Below the pieces are notes generated by a model that had not been told where the DNA came from, did no database searches, and saw only the letters and a program-made list of their open reading frames with translations. A DNA stretch of 64,000 bases, from NCBI GenBank assembly GCA_964058845.1, contig CAXKVR010000093.1, positions 310,001 to 374,000 of the forward strand, read 5' to 3'. Positions 52,795-64,000 of this stretch are shown piece by piece. Every line of letters starts with the position of its first letter. The stretch's first letter is position 1. The position numbers were made by a program, and so were the translations under genes. The DNA comes from Carex sylvatica. Lineage: Eukaryota > Streptophyta > Magnoliopsida > Poales > Cyperaceae.

Positions 52795-52975
52795 AATTAG
52801 AAGCAAAGGCGTCCGATGGGCATCGGATCCAAATTGTCCGATATCCGCTTAAAATCATCTAATTTGCTCCATGATTCATTCGCATCGCTTTCATATTTGT
52901 ACATATCAAATGTTCACAAATCTTGAAACGAATTGAACGGTTTTCGAACTAGTATCGAACTTATCTGAATCCAAA
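52795..52975 (+). repeat. Repeat family F copy
   Basis: 'ggcgtccgatgggcatcgga' and 'ccaaattgtccgat', followed by 'ttgctccatgattcattcgc', which also occurs at 52043-52063. The two copies are about 870 bp apart. Confidence 0.5.
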
Positions 52976-53502
52976 AATAACGATCTGAACCGCTCAACAT
53001 GATGTCCTGATAAACGAATTGAACAATGTCCTAATAGATTATTTTCGTTTTTTAAGATCTAATAGTTGATCTGAACCGCTCAACATGATATCTATATTAA
53101 AATATGCTTACAGATCAAATTTTATATTTTAAAAAAAATCACTATTTTATAAATACATACAAAATCATTGTTTTTGGACCATTTAAAATCAAGAATTTTG
53201 TACCTTTTTAAACAAATAATTAATTTTTTTTCCAAAAAATATATAAATTTTGGTCTCAAATCTTATTTTAGAATGGATATCATATTAAGTAGTTTGAATT
53301 AATTGTTTGAACTTTAAAAATAAAAATAAAAAATGAAAGACACAATAAAGTATGAAAGACATCAAATATATTGTTTGGGCTGTTTGGACTTTGTTTTGTT
53401 TTCATAATTCAACTCTAATTCTTATTATGTTATATGAATACAAATTATAAAGCATCATATTCGACCGACATGATAAGTCGATGTATAACTTTAAAGAATA
53501 AG

Positions 53503-53842
53503 GCTTGGTTGCTATGGATAGCATAAGGTTTTCTGTGCTACGGTCTCAAAAATCTATCGTATAAATTTCAAATTTCAATTTAAATAGTTCAATAAATTGA
53601 TTATATAATAAGCTTGTAAGTTACTAATTTTTTACTATTTTAAAAAAAAAATACTACTTTCTATAATTTATGAATGATGGCCTAAAAATAAAATAAAATT
53701 GTCAATATTTTAGACTATTTTAGGCCATCTTTCATAAATCATAAAAGTAGTAAAAAAAATTCAAAATTAGTAAAAATTAGTATTTTGAGGCCGTAGCACG
53801 GATGCACCTTATGCTATCCATAGCACCCAAGCCTTACTAAAC
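53503..53842. mobile_element. Foldback element
   Basis: Ends 'aaggcttggttgctatggat' and 'atccatagcacccaagcctt' are perfect inverted repeats; arms include 'ttttagactattttaggcc' against 'ggcctaaaaata'. A partial relative lies at 61925-62050. The right end leads into (TA)n. Confidence 0.8.
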
Positions 53843-53869
53843 TTTAATATATATATATATATATATCAA

Positions 53870-54450
53870 GCTTCTAAATAGCTAGCTATAGCAGTTTTGG
53901 ACCTAGAAAGCTAAGCTACGGGCTAAAATTGCGCTAATCAGGCTACGGCCGCTATAGCGGTAATAGCGGTCCGCTATGCTACATGGGGTTATGATTTTGC
54001 AAAAAAAAAATTCTTTTATGAAAATATGATTTTGCAATTTTAATGGGCCTTAATGTCCAGATTGATTTTTTTTTACTTTATCAAGCTATATCAATACAAT
54101 GGAACATGTGCGGGCTATACCGCTATATCAATTAAATTTTGTATCATGCATTAATATATGGTAGTGGTATATTTTGAATATAAAATATATTAATAGTTTT
54201 TGAATTAGAGATATTTTGAATGACAATTTGAACTTTGTATTGGTTTAATATGAATATTATAACTTCTTAATTAATTTGATTTTTTTTTCTTGATGAGACA
54301 TTTTTACTATTAATAGAAATATAAAATATAATTTTTAAAATAAAAAAATGCTATTTATAATAGCTTTCGCTATAGCTCTGCTATTCGCTAAAGTTTTCTT
54401 TTTTTTTTTAGCTCCCCGCTATACCGCTATAAACGCTATTTAGAACCTTT
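53870..54450. mobile_element. Element with 'gctatagc' motifs
   Basis: Left 'cttctaaatagctagctata', right 'cgctataaacgctatttaga' share inverted 'tctaaatagc' ends. Subterminal regions are packed with 'gctatagcgg' and its inverse. Related to 29163-30400. No transposase. Confidence 0.6.
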
Positions 54451-55017
54451 ATATATATATATATGATACAGAACGTCCTTCAAGTATAAAATAATTATTA
54501 TTTTTATATAAAATAATATTTTTATTTCGATACATTACATTTTGCTTCTCCTTTAGACAAATAAATTACACAAGTTAAAAATATATATGTATATCAGTAT
54601 TTTTAAATGTGAATTTTATGCGGTATGTAGAAGACCACTGCATACTGCATATATAGATTTTTATGTGGACTTATATACGCAGATTTTAAAATAAAAATTC
54701 ATATATATAAATAAATATGCAGTAATATACAGTATCATATAAACAAATATGTGGTAATATGTGGTATCATATAAACAAGTATACGATAATATGTGACCGA
54801 ATATGCAGCCAAAAATATAAAACTACCACGTATTTGACCGAATATATATTTTTTAGTCAGATTGTAACCTAATATAAATATACAGACGCTTATGCAACTT
54901 CATAGACCAAATCATAATACACTGTGCATACCTACTTCTTGTATAAAAAAAATTGTAAAAACAAAAACAAAACAAAAAAAAAACTTGAAGGACACACTAA
55001 AAGTACAAATAATTAAG

Positions 55018-55765
55018 GGAGAATTTCATATATCACTCAAAAATTGTGAAATTATGTATTTATCATCCAAATTTCTATAATTACATATTTACCATCTAGA
55101 AATCTAATAACTCACATATTTACCCAATTAATCAAAAATTAAGATTAATTAAGTTTAAGATTGTATTAAATATAATTAATAAGTTGTTCAGTCTCTTCTT
55201 CTTATCTGCCCCTTCCTCTTTTGCGGATAGATTTTCTTCCGATCTTTTTGACATAAATTCTATTTTCGCTTAAACTCTCCTCATCTTGTCTCTCTCGCTT
55301 AAAATCGGAGAGAGAGGGCAGCAAACTTAGATTTAAGAATTCAAATTTCAGCTTGACCATCTAAAACCAAGGTAACCACTTCAACTTTTTCAACAAAATA
55401 ACTCATACTGAATTCGACGGTGATATCGCAACTCGTTATCAAAGTAGTAACTAACTTTGAAAATATGTGTTTTATTACTGGCTCAATTTGAAATATCTAT
55501 TTTTAATATTTTATATTGGGTATAAAGGAGAACAGTTCTAAGGAATGAAAGAGAGGGTGCCAAGTTAATCCTTGATTAATTATAATTTTAAGAAAATTAA
55601 ATATAATTAATCTGAGTTTTGGGTATATTTGATATATACTAAAGTTATATTGGGTAAATATATGAGTTATTAGATTTTTAGATGGTAAATATGTAATTAT
55701 AAAAATCTGAATGATAAATATATAATTTCACAGTTTTTGAGGGGTATGTACAAAAATTTTAGGCC
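55018..55765. mobile_element. Foldback element
   Basis: Left 'gagaatttcatatatcactc', right 'tttttgaggggtatgtaca'. Inner arms pair 'catatttaccatctagaaat' with 'atttttagatggtaaatatg'. Related to 35370-36013 in the PTC52-like gene, with more divergence. The middle is non-repetitive and without a gene. Confidence 0.7.
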
Positions 55766-56789
55766 TTTTGTGTGCATGCATATAAATATCGTTGACGGTA
55801 TCCATAAGTCATACTCTTTAAAATAATAAAATATACATGCTATCATATGAGAACCAAAGTTTTAATTAATGGGTAGGAATGAAGTTATATTGAGTCTTAA
55901 TTGACTAATTAATTAAACTGTTCACGCACGCGTGTTATGGTGACGTGTGTATAATAACAAAAAAAAAAAAAAATCTTCCAAGAAATATTACAAAGAATAT
56001 ATAATATATTTTTTCTTTTAAAAATAGATGATTTTACATGACTTCTTGACTTGCTCTTTGAAATTTATAAATTCGGTCCAATTCCACATTTGTGCTTTCA
56101 TAATCTTGATTTTATGAGACCAGTGTATACAATGTGACTTGTGTGGCTACCACCTGACAACCAAATTCCCATAATATATGGAAATGCTAAAGCATCAATA
56201 TTTAAATTTTTATTCTAATTTATAATTCATCACGGCAATTTATTTTCAAATCTGTGGGATGTATGAAAATTTCATAATTAACAAGCTTTTTTAAAGTTTT
56301 GTTCGAAAGTCTGAAAACACATGATTTGGACTAGGTTCGATTTTATTCCGATGATCCTATTCATCAAGCCCAATTTATTCAAATCTCTTTACAATTTCTT
56401 TCCAAAGCGTCTAAGTTTGTGGAAAAAAATGTATTCAATCAGACGCAATATTTTTTTTGTCAAATGGTACGCTAATAGCTCTCTTCTCTAGCTTCTCTCT
56501 TTCTAATTTGCTACTAATAATCATACTCACTTTCTAATTTTCACGTGAATAAAATTATAAATTTTCATTCGTGGATTGATAATTATTAATTCTACATTGA
56601 TCTTTTAATTTTTTTTTTTCTAACTAATTTGAAAAATGAAGATTCTATAAGATAATTTCAATTATTCAGGGACACTTGTATTTAACTTATTTCTAATTTT
56701 AGTGATATAAATGCGACAATGTATGGTGGCCACAGAAGATCCTAAACCTGATAAATTGTTCGGTCATTCGGTCTTCTAAGAGATGATCT
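55766..56789. other. Intergenic, no gene seen
   Basis: AT-rich, no sustained reading frame or element recognised. Confidence 0.45.
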
Positions 56790-57785
56790 GAATCTGCTCA
56801 GCTCTCCGACATTTTTAAAAATACTAAAAAAAAAAAACAAATTATTAAGAATAACTGGGTTGTTGAAAAAAAATTAAAAATATCCAAACTGTCTTAAAAT
56901 TCAGCGGTCCGGAATTTTAATTTCCAACCGCTTCGAAATTTGGCAGTCCGAGATTTTTTTTTTTTTTTCCGAACCACCCAGAAATTCGGCGGTCCGGAAA
57001 TTTTTTTTTTTTTTTTTTGCAAATTAAATTTGCACCTCTGGTTAACATAGCAAAATACCTTCAAAAATTGTGAAAATTAACCGACATGCAGTCTTGACAT
57101 CGCAGAACAGGAATGTGAAGTTTCATACAAAATCTCCGAACAGGTCGTGAGATATCAACTCTCAAAAATTTTCACAACTGTTGAATATTTCATTATGAGC
57201 CCAACATTGCACCTCTGGTTAACATAATAAAACACCTTCAAAAATCGTGAAAATTGATCGACATGCAGTCTTGACATCAGAGAACAGGAATGTGAAGTTT
57301 CATACAAAATCTCCGAACAGGTCATGAGATATTGGCTCTCAAAAATCTCCAACAGGACTGTGAAGTTTCAGCAGTTGTGAAAATTTTTGAGAGCCGATAT
57401 CTCACGACTTGTTCAGAGATTTTGTATGAAACTTCACATTCCTGTTCTACGATGTCAATACTACATGTCGGTCAATTTTCACGATTTTTGAAGGTATTTT
57501 GCTATGTTAACCAAAGGTGCAAATTTGATTTGCAAAAAAAATAATTAAATTTTTTAAAAAAATAAATAAATAAATAAATTCCCGGACCGCTGAATTTCTA
57601 GGCGGTTCGAAAAAAAAAACTCGGACCGCCAAATTTCAAGACGGTTGGAAATTAAAATTCCGGACCGCCAAATTTTGAGATGGTTTGGACATTTTTAAAA
57701 AAATTTCACCAACCCACTTATTCTTAATAAGTTTTTTTTATATTTTTAAAAATGTCGGGTCAGCTCTGCTCTGCTCTGCTTTTTG
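56790..57785. repeat. Long 1-kb inverted repeat (foldback)
   Basis: Two arms of about 350 bp: left includes 'ctgctcagctctccgacatt', 'cggtccggaattttaattt' and 'cctctggttaacatagcaaa'; right has 'ttttgctatgttaaccaaag', 'aaattaaaattccggaccg' and 'aatgtcgggtcagctctgc'. Inside the left arm a segment of about 165 bp ('ccttcaaaaattgtgaaaat' ... 'ctccgaacaggtcgtgagat') is duplicated in direct orientation (57030-57170 and 57205-57345). It has no known domain. Confidence 0.85.
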
Positions 57786-58610
57786 ACTTATTTTCTTTGT
57801 TTCAAACAAAAAAAAATTAATCCATGGGAAGAATAAGATCTGATTTTATGACTCGCAACACCAATTCCATCCCCACATGTAAATCTAATTTATTAAAATT
57901 AAATGAAAATAAAAACAAAGGTAGCTTATGTTGGTCCATTAAGGTTATATAATATACCAATTTAATTAACGATGAAAATTTAATTATTTAAGATGATTTA
58001 TCAGTATTAGGAACTATTTTTTTAGGTCAAGGAAATCCTGTCAAAATAAAATTGTGTGATTACTCCATTTCATGCACTTCCAAATGTAATCAGAATCAAA
58101 TATAAATATTATTTTTATTATCAAACACATGTTACATTCTGACATTCAACATAGTCATAATTTTAGATGTACAAAGATACACTTGAATTAGGGTAACTTT
58201 TGAGAGTTTGTATCCCCTCAGATACCGTACTCTATTATAAAAAATATATAATAAAAAAAAAAGACGATATGAATTTAGATATAAATAGGCTAAAATAAAT
58301 TCAGCGCCTACTATAGATATAGGAGGTTTATTTTGAGATTTGTGCTATTGTTAAAGAACAGTTTGAATTTAATAATTTTATCCTCCGGCGCCTGAGGGAA
58401 TCTGAATTCCACCTCATGTGATCCCTAACTTCAGAGATAATTGAAAAGTTCAATATATTCAATACAAAATCTATTTAAAATTCACAGATAATATTAATAA
58501 AAAAAATTAACTACTTCAATATTCATGTTTTAAAAATCAAGATGGAGTACTAGATTTGTTAGGAATACAATTTAAAATTTTCGAAAAAAAAATGTAAGTT
58601 TGATGGCCAT

Positions 58611-59045
58611 CAGAAATAAATTTAGGTCTAATGGACACTAAAGTCATTCAATAAGCTTTAAAATTCTTATGCACTCGTTTTAAAATTCATGCGTACAAAT
58701 TTTAAGCATAATGAACAGCTCTGATGTCCAAGAGTTGTCCATCAAATATAAATCAGAAATAAATTTAGGTCTAATGGACACCAAAGTCATTCAATAAGCT
58801 TTAAAATTCTTATGCACTCGTTTTAAAATTCATGCGTACAAATTTTAAGCATAATGAATAGCTCTGATGTCCAAGAGTTGTCCATTAAATATAAATCAGA
58901 AATAAATTTAGGTCTAATGGACACCAAAGTCATTTAATGTGTTCTAAAATTCATATGCACTCGTTTTAAAATTCATGCGTACAAATTTTAAGCATAACAA
59001 ACAAACAGCTCTAATGTCAAGAGCTTTATCCATCAAATATAAATT
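58611..59045. repeat. Three tandem units of about 143 bp
   Basis: Units start at 58611, 58754 and 58897 with 'cagaaataaatttaggtcta' and include 'gcactcgttttaaaattcat'. The first two are nearly identical and the third has small indels. Not coding. Confidence 0.9.
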
Positions 59046-62000
59046 TAGATCTGATGGCTGCGGACATAAATTGCACCCACAAATTTGAGACTGATATGAA
59101 CTCTTAGAAACAATAATATTTCTGTATCATTTGGTGGGCCCACAAAAGAAGGGGATGTGCTGGTGCGAGTGCTAAGGGCTGACGTAAGGTTGATGATGCA
59201 ATAAAGGGACACGTGGCATATAAAAATGGAGGAGGCCAGGGGGGCTGGACCTGTGATGCTCTGCTTCCAGGAATGTTATTATCTGCGGAGCTGTACGAAA
59301 TTTTTAATCTGATTCGTTTATTTTGATCGATGGATCAGATTAAATTTCAAAATTTAGATTCTTTTGATCTGATTCGTCCGATCAAAATGAACGAACCAGA
59401 TTAAAAACTCTGCACAACTCTGCAAAGAATACTCCGTAAAGAATACTCTCCCCTACTTCCACCTCTGTGGTTGAAGCATCAACAAGCAAATTCAAAGATT
59501 CAAAAAAGATTTTGATAAAAATATCGGATCTTATTGGTTGCAAATAAATCCGTTATGATTTATCAACGTTCCAGAAGAAATGGGTATAAATTATAAGAGA
59601 CGGAGCTAGTAAGATGGAATTGGTGTAAATTGATCTCTATTTTCAATAAAAAAAAGTTATATATATATAATTTTTTTTCTGTATAGTTTAAAATAAAATA
59701 TTATAGATATTTAAATTGATATTCATTCGTAACATGAAAATTTTATGTGATTGATTATCATTTATATTTGATCTTTATAGTCATAATATATGACTCCGTC
59801 TTTGACCACAACATGTTACATGTGTCAGTCATGTGATATTTATCACGTGTCATGTTTTTTAGCATAAGTCACAATAAAAACTTATCTAATTAGTCACATC
59901 ACGTCATGTGACCAATTTATTTAATATTATTTATTTATTAATTTTCATTGTTTTAGCATCTTTATTGATTAATTTTCAATGAAAATATAATTTATAATTT
60001 GAAAAAATAGTTAAATATAATTTTTGGCTACATAATAGTACAATGCATGTGACCACACGTAACAAAACTGATGATGTGATATAAATATAATTATTATCTA
60101 TAATTTAAATAATTATTATACCACATAATGTGACATGATCAAATTACAACCTCATCCCATTACAACTCATAACATTCCTCCATCAGATGCTATATGGTAA
60201 TTAAATGGATTCAATTCAATCAATCGGGTATGGATCAAAATTGACCCGAATCCGGGTTTCCAGTGAGACAGCTGGGAACTTATTATCGGTGCAAATTTTC
60301 CACACGCAGGAAGATTTATGTAACTATTCTCTCTCAAGGAAACTTCATTAGTTCAACAATATATAACCCTCCAGTTCAAGAACTGGATCTGTCCAGTCTC
60401 CTTAATTCATTCTTTTTTAATTGTTATAATTTCCTTTATTAACAATATTAAAAGTTATTTAAATACTAGCCAGCACTTGCAATATTGTACAAATCATGGT
60501 TGTTGATATTTGAGATATGTTTCTTCTAATTAAGAACAGCATATTTATGTCTAATACTCAAAATTAATTAGTTGCATAAATGATAATTCCTCACTATAAT
60601 ATAACTATTATTTTTTTTGACAAAGTGAATATATCCTCTGATTTTCCATTTCAAAACTAATGAAATGCATGTATCATATAGCATTTGAATGACAGTACTA
60701 GAGACTTGAGACTTCCCAATTAACTTGATATAACTATTGATTTTTAGAGACTAAACAAATGGATATATCCAGCGTAGACATAATGGAGAGGATTCAAACT
60801 GTATGTCGGTACGTGTACTGTGTGAATGAAAAGAACCACCTCTTTGCAAAGGGAGAATAAGACACAAATATTGAACCAGAGAGAGAGAGAGAGGAAGCTT
60901 CAAGTACTTCAATCCATTTCCAAGAAATTTCACTGGCACTAACTAGAAATTTAACTACCCTTTTGCTGTACAAATAAATAACTGTCTGTCTCTCTCTCTC
61001 TCTTACACTCCTTCATTTCCACTTGCTCTTACAAAGAAGCACATACAAGGACTCACCAGTACTACTTGCAATTTCATGTATGCTTTTCAAACTTGCATCT
61101 CTTTTTCTCTTGTTATCTATATAATATACTAATCTTATTTATAGAATTTTAGTTCAAATATGTTATAACAGTCAGATTTGATGATTATTATCAAACCACA
61201 ACTACACAGTAGTACTGAAATGTTAGTTTGGATTTTCATAGCTCCATATATAGACTGATTTTTTATTTTTGCAAAATCAGCACAAATTACCAGTATCAAA
61301 CAGAATTTATATATGCTCTTGCATGCAAGTTGGTTTGGAGAAAGTGATGCTCAATTGTTGTTTATGTACATGTTAAGTTTTCCTTTTCTAACCTTAAAAA
61401 AAAAATAAGTTTTCCTTTTCTGCTGTCACAATTTTTTTCTGGCTTTTTCTGACTAGTTATGAATGATTTCCTGCACAGTTAACAAATAAAATATTGATTA
61501 TATATTTATTTTATTCTTTCCCTTTATTTTTCTTGGGGCACCGTTTCTGTTGAAAATTTAGCATATTCATTTTCCTCTTTCTTTTTTTTCAATTTGTGTA
61601 GTAAATCCATTTCTAAATTCTAATATTTTTTGTAAATTAGATTCTTCAGTGATTCTTCCCTCAATATATATACCTATTCAGTCATAGTTTAGTGATTAAG
61701 GTTTTCTTTTTCTATTTTATAAGAAGAATCATTATTGGTCTAAGAGCATAAAATAACAAGAAATTATAAACCAATTAGCTACATGCACATCTCTTGTTGG
61801 TCACATAATTACTTCCATTATGGAAGCGCAAACTTAGAATAGTCCGATCGTCTCTCTAACTAGCTAGAGAGAGACACATGCAAGTTTAATTTCTCCAAAA
61901 GACATTTAAAGAAAACGAGTGTCGAATAAGCTTTCGGTAGCACTTTGGCCGAAATACCATAGGGTCAAATTTTAAAATTTTATATTCGAAACTTGACTCA

Positions 62001-62160
62001 AGTAGCTCAATAAACTGGTTATATAATGAACTTGTAGAATACTAATTTTTACTATTTTATGATTTATGAGGCAACTACATATATTATCATTGGAGTTTCA
62101 ACTAATCTATATGTATGGTGTTATATATGTATGGGGTATATATATATATGTGGTTATATA
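59046..62160. other. Intergenic, no firm gene
   Basis: 59280-59420 has short inverted 'gatctgattcgt' text. 59780-60180 resembles the ACGTG-rich element at 40195-40800. 60960-61080 has a CT microsatellite and a leader-like stretch ('ttacactccttcatttcc') that could be a 5' untranslated exon of a gene beyond the window, but no coding exon follows in view. 61925-62050 is a foldback fragment. Confidence 0.4.
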
Positions 62161-62164
62161 TGTG

Positions 62165-62500
62165 GTGCTATAGAGAGAGAGAGAGATATGGGCTATGGTA
62201 CATTTTGCTCTTTTTTTTACTATTTTTTATAATTTTTTTACTATTTTTTTAGATTTATTGAATCGCTGTTTTCAGACAAATTTGGACCATAAAAAAAACA
62301 GCGATTTTCAATAAATCTAAAAAAATAGTAAAAAAATTTCAAAAATTATAAAATTTGGTCTCCAAACACATGTTAATATGAACAACAAGATGAACGGTTT
62401 GGATCAGTTATTTGGACTTTGAATCACGTGATTTATAGTGCAATGTACAAAGAATGCTATACATTGTAATGTACCGTAGCCCATCTCTCTCTCTCTTTCT
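62165..62500. mobile_element. Foldback element bordered by (GA)n/(CT)n and (TA)n
   Basis: Left 'gatatgggctatggtacatt', right 'aatgtaccgtagcccatctc'. Inner arms pair 'agatttattgaatcgctgtt' with 'aacagcgattttcaataaat'. Flanks are GA/CT runs then (TA)n at 62517-62536. Same core motifs as 16634-17047. Confidence 0.75.
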
Positions 62501-63078
62501 CTCTCTCTCTTTATATGTATATATATATATATATATGTATGCTGATACTATTTCTACACTATTTTTTTTCTTATAATCTTGCTCATTCTATGCACAATTT
62601 ATATATTTCATGTTCTAATTTAAAATGCTCTCAACTTGATTTACAAAAGGTAAATGAACTCATTTATATTGTTTAATTTCCATTTTCTCATCATTATTTA
62701 TTTATTAACAGCACTGGTGTACGTTGCCTCAAAATTAACAATATGTTGTGCTAGATTTCACTTCATTTTTTTTAAGCATCACCTCTCTTTAATTTTTTAA
62801 TTATTGTGCATTTTTTTGATTAATTAATTTTTCAAGCACCATTTGTCTTTTATTTCTATTATTGTACATTTTGCTGAATATAGGTGTAATTTGGTACACT
62901 TTTATTTTCATACGAAATATCTAGTTTAGCTTTCAAACATTCAAAAATTAGGATGCAATTATCAAGGTGCAATACTTTTTGCACATATAACTATTCCACA
63001 TGGAATCACTATAGATATTACATCAAGTGTACTAAACAATTTTATTCAAAAAAAGAAGTGGTGGACCCCTGAGTACCA

Positions 63079-63206
63079 TATATTGGAATCAATTATATAT
63101 GGTTGCTTTTATAAACCACATGCAATACTATAACCTCATCTATATATTGGAATCAATTATATATGGTTGCTTTTATAAACCACATGCAATACTATAACCT
63201 CATCTA
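63079..63206. repeat. Perfect 64-bp tandem duplication
   Basis: Two identical 64-bp units beginning 'tatattggaatcaattatat', starting at 63079 and 63143. Identity indicates a recent slip or a collapsed/expanded assembly. Confidence 0.9.
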
Positions 63207-63214
63207 TATATTAT

Positions 63215-63605
63215 TGGGAACATGCTAGCATGCTATGCGTAGCATAGAGGGCCTCTGTACAACGACTCAATAATCAATTTTCCAAAATTTTAACTGTCGA
63301 TCCGAACCGTTCATCTTGTTCTCCATATTAATATGTGTTTAGAGACCAAATTTTACATTTTTTAGAAAAAATTTACTATTTTTTTAGATTTATTGAAAAT
63401 CGCTATTTTTTTATGGTTCAAATTTGCTGAAAACAACGATTTTCAATAAATCTAAAAAATTTCCAAAAAATATAAAATTTAGTTTCCAAACACATATTAA
63501 TATGTAGAACAAGATAAATGGTTCAGATCGACCTTTATAATTTTGAAAAGTCAAATATTGAGCCATTATACGGAGGCCCTCTATGTTACGCATAGCATGC
63601 TAGCA
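63215..63605. mobile_element. Foldback element
   Basis: Ends 'catgctagcatgctatgcgt' and 'acgcatagcatgctagcat' are inverted repeats. Arms pair 'gaggccctctatgtt' with 'catagagggcctctg' and 'tttattgaaaatcgctattt' with 'aacgattttcaataaatc'. Related to 39055-39305. Confidence 0.8.
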
Positions 63606-64000
63606 TATATTCTATATTATTGATAGCAATGACCAGTCCCTCTCCACAATTTTATTATTTATTTAGCAAGAAAAATCGTATGTAAGATATCTTCCTATTA
63701 CCATTCACCAAAATACAAATCATTGTTGTTTGTATATTCTCTCTTTTGGCTTCGCTTTCAAAATTTGAATGTTTTTAAGAAGTGACGATATGAAAGAAAC
63801 ATGTAGCTGTTGCACCTTGACATGAAACAATAAAAACTTTGTCGTCTAGTGCTCTGCTGGGTCCTACATGTGGGCCCAATGGGCTTTTTGTGGATCATCT
63901 TATCCATATATTTATATTCTTTTCTTAGGTTCCTCTCCAATTCATAAAAGACAGGAGAGAAATGCTATTCATATAATTAAGTGACTAAACTATTCATTCT
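63606..64000. other. End of window, no gene seen
   Basis: No exon, repeat or RNA gene is recognised. Confidence 0.4.

Noticed and set aside
60960..61090. Possible 5' leader exon of a gene
   Set aside because: A CT microsatellite followed by leader-like sequence is suggestive, but no coding exon follows within the window.

Overview
The window looks like nuclear DNA of a flowering plant, most likely a eudicot. Protein-coding genes are split by many AT-rich introns with GT/AG borders, long intergenic stretches are filled with small transposable elements, and the recognisable proteins are plant-type: branched-chain aminotransferase, type 1 metallothionein, NAD(H) glutamate dehydrogenase, a chloroplast Rieske oxygenase of the PAO/PTC52 group, and an LRR receptor-like protein. 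I cannot name the species.

Layout. (1) 460-12480: tandem duplication of a branched-chain amino acid aminotransferase (BCAT) gene. The first copy (498-2936, 5' exons missing from the window) is a pseudogene with two frameshifting indels. The second (6286-11366) reads as an intact ten-exon gene of 370 codons. The downstream flank of these copies occurs a third time at about 18100-20850 without any BCAT exon. (2) 14432-15493, minus: three-exon type 1 metallothionein with a G-box upstream. (3) 24089-28611, plus: nine-exon glutamate dehydrogenase, 411 codons, GDH1-like, with one GC-AG intron and a 29-base poly-C tract about 180 bp upstream. (4) 33736-34746: 18-unit, 57-bp minisatellite directly in front of a seven-exon PTC52/PAO-like Rieske oxygenase (34832-38632), which lacks an ordinary GT donor after exon 3. 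(5) 43712-44934: two-exon gene for a small acidic plant protein. (6) 45711-48134, minus: single-exon LRR receptor-like protein of the RLP46 type. (7) 48200-64000: no convincing gene; a candidate Helitron, a 1-kb foldback, several MITEs and local tandem repeats.

The genes do not form a pathway cluster. BCAT (branched-chain amino acids) and GDH (glutamate/2-oxoglutarate) share glutamate chemistry, but nothing in the sequence shows they are co-regulated. No tRNA, rRNA, CRISPR or plant secondary-metabolite cluster was seen.

I found no clearly new biological system. The observations most worth checking are: foldback elements repeatedly sitting in (TA)n tracts (Micron-like behaviour), the coding-length minisatellite at the PTC52-like promoter, the unusual intron in that gene, the three-copy flank around the BCAT duplication, and several well-preserved hAT, Mutator-type and Helitron-like non-autonomous elements. 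All coordinates were read by eye; splice sites were chosen by consensus and reading-frame continuity, and no database search or alignment was run.
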